From contig LVWS01000013.1 in NCBI GenBank assembly GCA_002083365.1, forward strand, positions 1-64,000: a DNA stretch of 64,000 bases, written 5' to 3'. The stretch is from Nitrospira sp. SG-bin1. GTDB lineage: Bacteria > Nitrospirota > Nitrospiria > Nitrospirales > Nitrospiraceae. Shown in pieces: positions 55,032-63,871 of this stretch. Below the pieces are notes generated by a model. The model had not been told where the DNA came from and made no database searches. It saw only the letters and a list, made by a program, of their open reading frames with translations. The position numbers and the translations under genes are program-made. How positions within the stretch are numbered: the stretch's first letter is position 1; each line of letters opens with the position of its first letter.

Positions 55032-55925
55032 CTAGCTGGCTTGCAAGGCAGTCATCAGGGCCTGAATCGTCAATGGCGCATTTCCTTCTGACCTATTATT
55101 CACGATGACATAGGCGCGCCGCTTGTCTTCCATCGCCTTCTTTACAAGATCAACAGAGTCCCGCCGCATTTCTGGAAGTTCTCCCACGATCTTGTTGTAG
55201 GGCTCCGTACGCTTCTTTGCGGCTTCATACGACATCTTCAACGGCGTGAGCAGCCGCAGGACGGTGAACGGGGCAGTGAATTGTTCCATCCGCTGATGTT
55301 GTTCATTCAGCGGCGGCATGTAGGACCAGTGATTGTAGACGTGTGCCACTCCATGCCGTTCCAACACATGTCGGTACTCAGCGCCGACGAGTCCTGCGTT
55401 CCGAATCTCGACCGCGTACATGAAGTCTTTCGGAAGTTGGCCGAAGAACCTATCTAATCGGGTACAGAACTCTTCGCTCGACATGCCATGGCGCTGGAAT
55501 TCGAACAAAAAGGGCCCCGTGTGGGGCTCGAATTTGGCTTCACGGTACGGTTTTAGCACCAATTCATTGAAGAGCTTCGCGTCCAGAAAGTTCGGATTGG
55601 TCTGTCCAGCTTTGGACCCGTAACGCGGTTGCATCGCGTAACTCGGAATGGTGATTTCCTCCCAAACTTTAAAGCACATGTGAAAATCTTCGGGTATTTG
55701 GTTGAGGTAGTTTCGAAGTTGGTTCGGGGTCGGAGGCCGGTAAAAAGTCGCGTCGTTGCCGACCGCCCGAAAGCACGGCTCGCCGTTATAGAGATACTGG
55801 CAATACTCGCCTAAACATTCCTTCGCAAACTTTGTCTTGGCGTATTGCTTCAAGTAAATCTGGCCTTGCCAGCCTTCATAGGTCCATGTGGATGTTCCAA
55901 ATCTAACGAGCGGTGAGAGTGGCAT
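55032..55925 (-). CDS. DUF72 (YecE-like) protein
   Basis: This 297-residue protein has the TIM-barrel YecE pattern: VRFGTSTWTYEGWQGQIYLK, FHMCFKVWEEITIP, PFLFEFQRHGM and YAVEIRNAGLV, ending in AYVIVNNRSEGNAPLTIQAL. Function unknown. It ends 28 bases before DUF2200 and is downstream of dnaE2, so it may be part of the same transcript. Confidence 0.9.
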   Translation of the reverse strand: MPLSPLVRFGTSTWTYEGWQGQIYLKQYAKTKFAKECLGEYCQYLYNGEPCFRAVGNDATFYRPPTPNQLRNYLNQIPEDFHMCFKVWEEITIPSYAMQPRYGSKAGQTNPNFLDAKLFNELVLKPYREAKFEPHTGPFLFEFQRHGMSSEEFCTRLDRFFGQLPKDFMYAVEIRNAGLVGAEYRHVLERHGVAHVYNHWSYMPPLNEQHQRMEQFTAPFTVLRLLTPLKMSYEAAKKRTEPYNKIVGELPEMRRDSVDLVKKAMEDKRRAYVIVNNRSEGNAPLTIQALMTALQAS

Positions 55926-55943
55926 GGCGAGAGAGTGTACCGG

Positions 55944-58900
55944 CTATGCGTTCATTTCCTCAAGAGCCTCGCTCGGTGTCTGGATTTCGGCGGTGCTCAA
56001 GAGCCGGAGCGTTCTCACGGTAATCGTCACGGTCGAGAACTGCTCTTCCACGAGTCCGGTGATCATATAGGCCTGATTCGGAGCCAGTAGATGGCAGTAT
56101 TGCCGATAGGTCTGCGGAAATACGGTCGCATCGTACATCCCGGTCTGATCCTCCAAGGTCATAAACTCCATCGGATCACCTTTCTTCGTGGAGACGATCT
56201 TCTCGGTAAGCAGCCAGCCGATGAGCGTCACTTCTTTCCCGATGTGCAGAGCCAAATCTTTTGCCCAAATGTAGCGAGTGTCTTTATACGCCTCGTGAAA
56301 CACATCAAGGGGATGACACTGCAACGGAAACCCGAAAAGCGCCAGCTCATGAGCCAGGGACTTTTGAAACGAGTAGGGTTCTGGAATGGGTATATAGTTC
56401 GGAGGCGTCGGGGCCTGCGATGCCAGCAGCCGCCAGAGCAAGGCCGGTCGCGTAAGCTCTCCAGCAACGGAATCAAAGCACCCTGCTTTGATAAGGGGCT
56501 TGGTTTGCGCAACGTCAGGATTTACTCGTGTCAGGAAATTCGAGAGTGACCGATATGGCCCATTTTCCTTTCGTTCTTCAATGAGCTGCTTCACAAAATC
56601 CTCTTGCAGTCCTTTAATCTGCATGAAACCGACGCGAACACTGTTGCCTGAGCCGGTGTAGGTCCAGACACTTTCGTTAATGTCTGGCGGGTGAATCGTG
56701 AGTCCCATCCGTCTCCCCTCAGACAGGTACGCGAAGGCGGAATAGTATCCGCCCTGATTGCTCACGACAGCAGCAATAAACTCGGCTGGATAGTGAGCGC
56801 GAAGATAGGCTGATTTGAACGAGACTTGCGCATAGCTCGCCGAATGCGGCTTGCAGAAGCTGTAGCCCGCGAAGCTCATAATCATGGCCCAAATGGCATC
56901 GATGACATGGAGTTCCACGCCACGGGCTAACGCGCCCTCGTAGAACAGGCGGCAATAGTCGCGGAGCTGCCGCGCCTTATGTTTCTTGCTCAAGACCTTT
57001 CTGAGCTGGTCGCCATCTTCCACAGAAAATCCTCCCAATGCCACGGCGACCTTCATCACGTCTTCCTGATAAACCATGATCCCATGCGTTTCGGAGAGCA
57101 CCTCATCAAGCAAAGGATGAGGTGACGTGTAGCGGTGTCCATGGGCTCGCCTGACAAATTCCTCAGTGAAGGTATTCGCCGCCGGACGAATGAGCGAAGA
57201 CACGACGACAAGGTATTCAAACACATCCGCCGCCGCTCGCCTGTCCGGCGGCATCCCAGCCCAGAGCTTTTTGAGCAGGAGTCGTGTGGCGGGTGATTCC
57301 ACGTAGAAGCACCCCATGGTCTCTCCTCGCCGGATCAGCTCATTCGTTTCCGGGTCACTGAGGGGGTCCCATGTCGCATAGTCGATTTCACGCCCCGTGT
57401 TTTGCTCGATTGCAGCCAGGGCATCACGAATGACCGCCAACGACCGGTTACCCAGGAGGTCGATCTTCACCAGTCCTGCGTCTTCAGTCTGGTCTTTTTC
57501 CCACTGGATCACCGGCAAGCTGGAGGCCGATATTTCCACCGGCACGTAGCGCCGGATTTCATCCGGCACCAGCACCACGCCGCCCGGATGAAGCCCAAGG
57601 TTGCGGAAATGGCCTTCAAGCTGGACTGACCAGTAGAGGATGTCCGGCCATGGAGACTTGAGCCGCAAGGCTGAACAGACTTCTCTCGCCCAACTTTTGA
57701 CGTTGATGTCCGAGTCGACCTCAACGAAATCCGCTCGCCGATGCAGGAGGTTCAGGGCCTTCTTAATCTCACCAGCAGGAAGCCCGTGCACTTTTGCGAT
57801 CTCGCGGAGCGCCGCCCGTGCGGCCAGCGTGTTCTGGTTGGCCACCATAGCAGCCTGTTGATGCCCGTAGTGCTTGAAGACCCATTCGAGAATGGCCGGA
57901 CGTTCATCCCAGGGAAAATCAATATCGATGTCCGGGGGATCGTGCCGGCCAGGATTGAGGAAGCGTTCAAACATCAGATGATGCTTGATTGGATCGACAT
58001 GCGTGATGCCGAGACTATAAGACACGATTGAGGCCGCCGCAGAGCCACGCCCACAGGTTCGTGGCGCTTGCCGCACGATTTCATCGACGACGAGAAAGTA
58101 GTCGGCATACCCTTTGTCACGGATGACCGTGAGTTCCTTCTCGATACGCTCAGTCACGGCAGCAGGCAACGTGCCATAACGCCACCGAGCTCCTTCATAG
58201 GTCTTGCGGTGCAATGTCTCGAAGGCATCGCGAGAAGACAATTGCCGAAACGAAGGAAAGATCGTCTGCTTGAAGTCCCAAGCCGTATGGCAGGATTCAG
58301 CAATCCTTTGTGTGTTGAGCAAGGCTTCCGGAACGTGAGGTAACGCGCGTGCTATCTGAGTTTCCGGTATGAGCCACTGTGAGGGGGCACAGCACTGGTC
58401 CGCTTTCAAACGGGACAGCGTGGTGTTTTCGGCGATGGCCCGTAAGAGCCGATGTGCCTGATAGTCGGACGGCATCAGGAAATGTGCTCGCGTGGTGGCG
58501 ACCGGCGAAAGCTGGTGAGCCCGGCTAAATGCTATCACATCAGACACTCCGGGGCCTGGCGTGAGTTCGACATAGAGGTCGTCATTCGACTCCTTCTGCC
58601 ATTCGCTCAGGGCGCGTTGAGTATCAGATAGAATGACAAGCCCCGCGCGATGTTGCGCCACGGTCTTGATGAAGTCGAACGACTCGTCACAATGCCGAGC
58701 GGAAAGAATTCGGCAGAGATTGGCATAGCCGGATGGTGTTTTCGCTAGCAGGACGGCCCGGTGTAAACCATGGACCAGCTCAGTGCCCAAAATCGGTTTC
58801 AATCCCGTCTCACGAGTGACCTCAAGAAAGTGAATGACCCCATAGAGTCCGTTCGTATCGGTCAGGGCGAGATACTGTGCTCCTTGTTTTCGTGCGGCCT

Positions 58901-58976
58901 GACAAAGCGCCTCCAACGTCGGAATGCCCGACATGGGCGAGTAGGATGAATGCGTATGCAGATGAACGAACGACAT
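55944..58976 (-). CDS. dnaE2: error-prone DNA polymerase III alpha subunit (DnaE2/ImuC-like)
   Basis: This 1010-residue protein begins with a PHP domain (VHLHTHSSYSPMSGIPTLEA), then the polymerase palm with PDIDIDFPWDERPAILEWVF and RTCGRGSAAASIVSYSLGIT, and an OB-fold end. The length and the absence of the long C-terminal tau-binding part fit DnaE2/ImuC more than the replicative enzyme. It is one base from the upstream Y-family gene, so they form one operon with the lexA-like gene. Confidence 0.92.
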   Translation of the reverse strand: MSFVHLHTHSSYSPMSGIPTLEALCQAARKQGAQYLALTDTNGLYGVIHFLEVTRETGLKPILGTELVHGLHRAVLLAKTPSGYANLCRILSARHCDESFDFIKTVAQHRAGLVILSDTQRALSEWQKESNDDLYVELTPGPGVSDVIAFSRAHQLSPVATTRAHFLMPSDYQAHRLLRAIAENTTLSRLKADQCCAPSQWLIPETQIARALPHVPEALLNTQRIAESCHTAWDFKQTIFPSFRQLSSRDAFETLHRKTYEGARWRYGTLPAAVTERIEKELTVIRDKGYADYFLVVDEIVRQAPRTCGRGSAAASIVSYSLGITHVDPIKHHLMFERFLNPGRHDPPDIDIDFPWDERPAILEWVFKHYGHQQAAMVANQNTLAARAALREIAKVHGLPAGEIKKALNLLHRRADFVEVDSDINVKSWAREVCSALRLKSPWPDILYWSVQLEGHFRNLGLHPGGVVLVPDEIRRYVPVEISASSLPVIQWEKDQTEDAGLVKIDLLGNRSLAVIRDALAAIEQNTGREIDYATWDPLSDPETNELIRRGETMGCFYVESPATRLLLKKLWAGMPPDRRAAADVFEYLVVVSSLIRPAANTFTEEFVRRAHGHRYTSPHPLLDEVLSETHGIMVYQEDVMKVAVALGGFSVEDGDQLRKVLSKKHKARQLRDYCRLFYEGALARGVELHVIDAIWAMIMSFAGYSFCKPHSASYAQVSFKSAYLRAHYPAEFIAAVVSNQGGYYSAFAYLSEGRRMGLTIHPPDINESVWTYTGSGNSVRVGFMQIKGLQEDFVKQLIEERKENGPYRSLSNFLTRVNPDVAQTKPLIKAGCFDSVAGELTRPALLWRLLASQAPTPPNYIPIPEPYSFQKSLAHELALFGFPLQCHPLDVFHEAYKDTRYIWAKDLALHIGKEVTLIGWLLTEKIVSTKKGDPMEFMTLEDQTGMYDATVFPQTYRQYCHLLAPNQAYMITGLVEEQFSTVTITVRTLRLLSTAEIQTPSEALEEMNA

Positions 58977-60155
58977 TTAGGACCTTCCATAGCGAATCGC
59001 GTGTTCACCAAATCGTGCCTTGAGGGTGTCAAGGGCGACCGCAAGCTTCTGGGCTCTCTCCCGTTTCCGGTGATCCGATGTCCGTTCCTCAAACAGCAAT
59101 CCTTGCTCAGCGTAGCCTGTCAGGCCGGACATGCTGAGAGTGAACGCCCTTAGCCGGATGCGCCGACGCATACATTTGTGAAAGAGTGACACCACGATCG
59201 GGGAGAGGTCACATTCCCAACACGTCTCTGGCTGAATCCACTCGTGCTTGGTGACTTCAATTTGGTCGCTGTACCGAATGCTGAGTGTCAGGCGTCCACA
59301 GACACGGCGCTGATTGCGCAAGATACGGCAGAGTCGCTGCAAGGCGCCGAGGGTTCGCCCGATCAGCACCGGGTCATCGATCTCATCCGGCTCGAAGAGG
59401 ACCGTCTCTTCCAATGTCGGCTGAACCGTCGGCGGAAGTACCGGTACAGAGTCGATGCCCCGCGCCCACCGGGAGAGTGATCCGGCATAATCCCCGAAGG
59501 CCACTTCCAGGGCATCGAGCGGACTTCCTGCCACGTCTCCCAGCGCGCAGAGGTTGAGATCGTCAAGGAGGTGAACCACCTTGCACATGCAGGGCCGTTG
59601 CAGGCCCGGCAGTGTGCCGACCGGGAGCGGCGACATGAAGACTTCTTCCGATCCCGGCCTGACATCGTAGAGTTCCGAGGGGGCAATTAATGTCGCGGCG
59701 GTCTGCGCGATCAATTTGTTACTTCCGACTCCTGCCACGCCGTCAAGGCGATACTGGTCAAGTACTTCCTGTTGCACCTTGGCTGCGACATCATAAGCGG
59801 GTCCAAAGAGTTTCCCGGTTCCGGTCACGTCCATGAGAAAGGAGCCTGGCTGGGATAATTCCCACACGGGGGCATACCGAGCAACGACCCGCAGAAGTGA
59901 TTCGTCCACCGTGCGTACCAGAGTGGGGTTCGGAGCCAGCACATGGAGCGATGGACAGACGCGCCGAGCCAGGTCCACGGACATACCGACCGCAAGACCA
60001 GCCTGTGCAGCATCAGAAGAAATTTCGCGAATAAGGGCACGAGCCGTGTTTAGGGGAGCGATGGCAACGGGCCGGGTTCTGAGGCGGGGGTCATGGAGTT
60101 GCGCAAGGGCGACTTCAACGGCAGAAATCGCAAAACAGACAATCTGGCGGTCCAT
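58977..60155 (-). CDS. imuB: ImuB-like Y-family protein
   Basis: This 392-residue protein has the Y-family fold order (palm RQIVCFAISAVEVALAQLHD, RALIREISSDAAQAGLAVGM; fingers/thumb; little finger). The catalytic acids seen in Pol IV (DMDCFF and SIDE) are replaced (CFAIS; FLMDVTGTG), as in ImuB. The tail has QGLLF (residues about 347-351), a beta-clamp motif. ImuB recruits DnaE2 to damaged DNA. It lies 20 bases after the lexA-like gene. Confidence 0.85.
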   Translation of the reverse strand: MDRQIVCFAISAVEVALAQLHDPRLRTRPVAIAPLNTARALIREISSDAAQAGLAVGMSVDLARRVCPSLHVLAPNPTLVRTVDESLLRVVARYAPVWELSQPGSFLMDVTGTGKLFGPAYDVAAKVQQEVLDQYRLDGVAGVGSNKLIAQTAATLIAPSELYDVRPGSEEVFMSPLPVGTLPGLQRPCMCKVVHLLDDLNLCALGDVAGSPLDALEVAFGDYAGSLSRWARGIDSVPVLPPTVQPTLEETVLFEPDEIDDPVLIGRTLGALQRLCRILRNQRRVCGRLTLSIRYSDQIEVTKHEWIQPETCWECDLSPIVVSLFHKCMRRRIRLRAFTLSMSGLTGYAEQGLLFEERTSDHRKRERAQKLAVALDTLKARFGEHAIRYGRS

Positions 60156-60175
60156 GAGACTGACTCACTCTCGTC

Positions 60176-60718
60176 TCACTTCCTGAGGTGACGGATGACC
60201 CCGACGACGATCCCTTCAATTTGGAACGCGTCGGTGGGCTGGACGACAATGGGCTGCATGGTCTCATTGGCCGGATGGAGTTCGACGGTTCCGGCTTTTC
60301 GCTGGTAGGTTTTGATTGTCGCCTCGCCATTCACCAGAGCGATGACCGTCTGCCCATTGCGGGCAGTGGCTTGTTTCTGCACCACGACCACATCGTCGGG
60401 AAAGATGCCGTCGTCCCGCATGGACGTGCCTTTCACCCGAAGCGCAAAGGTCTCGCCGCGACCGACCATACTTTTAGGGACCTCGACCCGTTCCATCTGA
60501 GGAATCGGTTCAAGGGGCGCCCCCGCCGCAACGACCCCGGCGAGCGGGATCTGGGAAGAGCTGAGCTGCATCAGGGCTAGTTCAACGGTGGTGGGGATCG
60601 GCACGATCTTCTGCTCGTACCGATTGATGGTCTGCCGTGTCAGCTGGAGCTGGTGGGCGAGGGCGTCTTGAGTGAACCCGAGGGTCGTCCGCACCTGTTT
60701 AAGCTCATGAGGCTGCAT
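60176..60718 (-). CDS. LexA-like S24 repressor with XRE-type HTH
   Basis: This 180-residue protein has an HTH_XRE N-terminus (RTTLGFTQDALAHQLQLTRQ), unlike the winged helix of normal LexA. The C-terminal half is the S24 peptidase domain: cleavage Ala-Gly (VVAAGAPLEPI), catalytic Ser (KGTSMRDDGIFPDD), catalytic Lys (ATIKTYQR). RecA-stimulated self-cleavage is inferred. It is the first gene of the mutagenesis operon. A perfect inverted repeat covers its start codon. Confidence 0.9.
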   Translation of the reverse strand: MQPHELKQVRTTLGFTQDALAHQLQLTRQTINRYEQKIVPIPTTVELALMQLSSSQIPLAGVVAAGAPLEPIPQMERVEVPKSMVGRGETFALRVKGTSMRDDGIFPDDVVVVQKQATARNGQTVIALVNGEATIKTYQRKAGTVELHPANETMQPIVVQPTDAFQIEGIVVGVIRHLRK

Positions 60719-60736
60719 GTAACAAAATGTTACATG
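60716..60736 (-). promoter_or_regulatory. probable repressor operator over the lexA-like start
   Basis: CATGTAAC-AAAAT-GTTACATG is a perfect 8-bp inverted repeat. The reverse start codon is its first three bases (60716-60718). It is probably the operator for autoregulation of the lexA-imuB-dnaE2 operon. It does not look like the E. coli SOS box (CTGT-N8-ACAG). Confidence 0.75.
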
Positions 60737-60970
60737 GCTAATGGGAAGCTGTCAACTAGCAGCCTGCGTCCATATCAGCGTTTCCCGGTTGTTTGTCGGT
60801 GTCGGAATGATGAGACATGGACTTCGCTCCCAAATGTATCACCGAAGTGTGCGTTCTCCTCCTAAATGATGTGGGTGTTTGAGGGGGTAAGCAGGAAAAG
60901 TCTTAGATTGGAGCTTGTCCTCCCGCAGGGAAGAGAAGCGTCAGGTAGACTTAAGACCGGAGGCGAGCTC

Positions 60971-61405
60971 ATGCCGGTTCATCCCTGGATGACTCGGGGG
61001 TTTCTTATCGTCAGTCTACTCTTCTCTCCAACCATGGCTGATGCCCGTGAACCGGAACACGTGTCCATTCAGACATTGCTTTCGCCCCAAGCATCATCCT
61101 ATCAACGACATATGGTGACCATGCACGGTGTCGCGAACAACATCGAGATTATCCCGGCAGCCCCACCGAGACCCAGCAAACAACCATGCCTACTGGTGTA
61201 TGGCCGAGCGACGTTCACCCTGGACGATGAGACAGGATCATTACCGGTGGAGGTCTTGGGATCGTGTAGTCCCAATGCACTAGATGTGTTGCCGAAGGAA
61301 GGAGAAACAGTACGCCTCACCGGAACCGTGCATGTCCTAAAGAGTGACCACCCGCGTCACGTGATCGTTCAAGCTGCAACGATTCAGATTCTGGATACGC
61401 CATAG
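60971..61405 (+). CDS. exported OB-fold-like protein, pair member 1
   Basis: The ATG at 60971 (MPVHPWMTRGFLIVSLLFSP) gives a signal peptide. The mature part, VTMHGVANNIEIIPAAPPRP ... FTLDDETGSLPVEVLGSCSP ... GETVRLTGTVHVLKSDHPRH, has the alternating strands of an OB-fold (tRNA_anti/BOF-like) with two Cys. It is a paralogue of the gene at 61523. The function is unknown. Confidence 0.68.
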   Translation: MPVHPWMTRGFLIVSLLFSPTMADAREPEHVSIQTLLSPQASSYQRHMVTMHGVANNIEIIPAAPPRPSKQPCLLVYGRATFTLDDETGSLPVEVLGSCSPNALDVLPKEGETVRLTGTVHVLKSDHPRHVIVQAATIQILDTP

Positions 61406-61522
61406 ACATTACCCTTTCTACTTAGAACATAGTCCTCACCATTTCCACAGCTTAGACGCGGTAGGGGGTCCTAGCGCCTTCGGGGAAGCGCGATGCTTGG
61501 TCACACGGCGTAGACTCCGGCC

Positions 61523-61963
61523 ATGCGTCGGTCTCCCAGCATCAAGCACTTCTCCTTGAGGGTTATGGTCAGCCTGCTTGTCGTTGCAGTCCTGGCAATG
61601 GGCTCCAGTGCTGGAGCCTCAGAGCAGATTACGATCGAGACGCTCCTTTCATGGAATGCGACGAGCTTCCAGCGACATCTCGTGACAGTTGAAGGGGTCG
61701 TCAGCGCGATGATTGCCCTTCCACCCACCGCAAACACTCGGTGTCGAGTGTTGTATGGTCGAGCTGCCTTCATGATTGACGATGAAACGGGCATCCTACC
61801 CGTTGAGATCTTAGGGAATTGCAATCCGAACGCATATGACGAGTTACCGCAGGACGGTGATCGGGTGCGAGTGACTGGCATTGTGGAGGTGATGAGTACG
61901 AACCCGCCACGTCAAGTCCGAATCCAGGCCATGAACATTCACATCCTCAGTCCCGCCTATTAA
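61523..61963 (+). CDS. exported OB-fold-like protein, pair member 2
   Basis: A leader (LRVMVSLLVVAVLAMGSSAG) is followed by EQITIETLLSWNATSFQRHL, FMIDDETGILPVEILGNCNP, and DGDRVRVTGIVEVM. It aligns throughout with the preceding protein (for example DDETGxLPVEhLGxCxPNAxD), so the pair is a tandem duplication. Each has two Cys. They might form an oligosaccharide- or metal-binding periplasmic pair. Confidence 0.7.
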   Translation: MRRSPSIKHFSLRVMVSLLVVAVLAMGSSAGASEQITIETLLSWNATSFQRHLVTVEGVVSAMIALPPTANTRCRVLYGRAAFMIDDETGILPVEILGNCNPNAYDELPQDGDRVRVTGIVEVMSTNPPRQVRIQAMNIHILSPAY

Positions 61964-62636
61964 TGCCAACGGACCGATTACCCACCTAGCGATATTCGAT
62001 GTGGCTTGATGAATCTTGGGGTGGAGTAGGGTTCGATCTCTGAGCTTCAGCCAGCTGATCCGAACTCCGCTCATCCAGCGCTGAGAACTATCAAACGCAC
62101 AATTGATCACAGATGCGCGCAAGGCTTGGGGCGGAACAGAAGCAAGGTCCGAGCCGTGCAGCTTCACCCCGTCGTCCCCATCTTTTGGGGATAACCTTGT
62201 GAACAAGTCGAGCGGTGTGCACGAGTCAGCGCTAATCATGGCTTGTTCTACACATTGCCTACTTTTTAGGCATCTGCACCCGATTCACGTTCTCAGTTCC
62301 GATTAATCTTTGATGTTCTCGGAAGGACGCCTGTCGTCATCTCTCGTGTCGAGAGTGGAAAGGAAGGAGGGAACTGGGAAAGCGTGCCTCGGTGGGGCTC
62401 AGTGGTTCGAAAAAAAAGAGCCTGGTGCTTCAGCGCATCTAGCAATACGTATCCTCACGTATTATCCTGGTGAGGTGGGCTGTATGCCCGATGAGGACCT
62501 TATTACTTATCATACCGTAGTATCTGCAACGGAAGGGGTCATACGGACCTATGGCGCTTTCGGGCCAAGAGGATTATAACGCCGGGAACAACGACGCGAT
62601 GACCAGTCCAAACAGTGACAGCGAGGACCAAGTGCC
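61964..62636. other. gene-poor stretch before the transfer region
   Basis: A frame at 62310-62579 (+) has no recognisable features, and minus frames look like shadows. I see nothing I can support here. Confidence 0.4.
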
Positions 62637-62963
62637 ATGTTGAGCGTGGGATCCGAGCGGAGTCGGCGGATCACGGAGCGGGTCAGAGAGAAGCAGACCA
62701 TCTTGTGTGCCGGACACGCCTTTCTGAGCCATCTCGCAAAGATGACCCCAGTGATACGAACGACCGTTTGGGTGCTGGGTCCCAAGCGGTATCACGTGAG
62801 CCTCCGTCTGAAAACCCATCCGCATGACTGGTATGTCGCGACCGCCAGAGCGACGGACCGTCCGAGAACCTTCGTCCGACTCGATGTGGCCACACAGTAT
62901 GCGCATCGGCTGTCCAAGGCGCCCACCGTCGTGGTCGAGTTCAACGGCCTTCTCCGCAAGTAG
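62637..62963 (+). CDS. hypothetical protein
   Basis: This 108-residue frame reads MTPVIRTTVWVLGPKRYHVS then a beta-rich VVVEFNGLLRK end. A weak GAGGA is upstream. It is more protein-like than the 218-codon minus-strand frame that overlaps it (62574-63230), which lacks motifs. Function unknown. Confidence 0.42.
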   Translation: MLSVGSERSRRITERVREKQTILCAGHAFLSHLAKMTPVIRTTVWVLGPKRYHVSLRLKTHPHDWYVATARATDRPRTFVRLDVATQYAHRLSKAPTVVVEFNGLLRK

Positions 62964-63292
62964 CCCCATCCATTGCGTCCGTTCCCTCACCGCCACCCAC
63001 ACCTTGCGAGTTCCTGACCCGTCGCGAGTTCCCGTTCTGGCATAGAACGGGAGAAGTATTTTCCGTTCGACAAACTTACATATTTGTACATCGCGCGGTG
63101 ATGCGCAAAATTCAATGGCTTGCGACGCGACACGGGAGGATCCCTTACTACATTTATGAGTTGACAGCAGGAAGGTGACTCGGTACAAGGCAAAACCACC
63201 AGCCGTGCAAGTAGATTCGAGCGCGTTCATGGCAATCGATGAGGAGCGTCGGTGAAGACACCCGTGTGCGGTGACAGGAAGGATGACACACG
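62964..63292. other. gap before the T4SS genes
   Basis: No gene is seen. It may contain the promoter of the transfer operon. Confidence 0.35.
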
Positions 63293-63808
63293 ATGTTAGA
63301 TCTCGCCGCAGAGGTTCAACGGTGCGCGGTCGAAGTGCATGAGCGGACCATGATGAAGATCGTGGCCGTGGAATCCGCCGGAAACCCGTACGCCATTGGC
63401 GTCGTGGGTGGCCACCTGGAACGGCAGCCTCGGTCGAAGCGCGAGGCAGTGGTCACCGTGCAGCAGCTGGAACGAGATGGATGGAACTATTCCGTGGGTC
63501 TCGCGCAGGTCAATAAACACAACTTTCGTCGCTTCGGATTGACCGCGCAGTCGGCGTTTGAGCCCTGCACAAACCTGAAAGCCGGAGCGGCCATTCTGAA
63601 AGCCTGTTATGAGGCGACGAAATCCGGACGCATGACCAAAGCCGAGCAGCAGCGCGCCATCCGGGACGCCCTGAGTTGCTACTACTCGGGGAGTTATATA
63701 ACCGGCTATCGTCTGGGGTATGTGCAGAAGGTGGTGTCCGCTGTGCCGATCCTACCGGTAGACAGAAAGGAGGGTGGAAGAGGCAATCGTGGCGAGTTCA
63801 TACGGTAA
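63293..63808 (+). CDS. virB1: VirB1-like lytic transglycosylase (T4SS)
   Basis: AGGAAGG precedes the ATG. The 171-residue protein has the SLT fold: catalytic Glu in MKIVAVESAGNPYAIGVVGG, YSVGLAQVNKHNFRRFGL, and the AGAAILKACYEAT helix. It opens the peptidoglycan for conjugation machinery. No signal peptide is obvious. A pilin-like gene follows 63 bases later. Confidence 0.88.
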   Translation: MLDLAAEVQRCAVEVHERTMMKIVAVESAGNPYAIGVVGGHLERQPRSKREAVVTVQQLERDGWNYSVGLAQVNKHNFRRFGLTAQSAFEPCTNLKAGAAILKACYEATKSGRMTKAEQQRAIRDALSCYYSGSYITGYRLGYVQKVVSAVPILPVDRKEGGRGNRGEFIR

Positions 63809-63871
63809 AGACAAACTATAGGTATTGTCAGACAGAGGGTAGTGTTCGTATCTCTCAAGAAGGAGACTGTC

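Noticed and set aside
62574..63230. 218-codon minus-strand ORF
   Set aside because: It has no motifs, crosses the likely transfer promoter region, and shares DNA with a more protein-like plus-strand frame.
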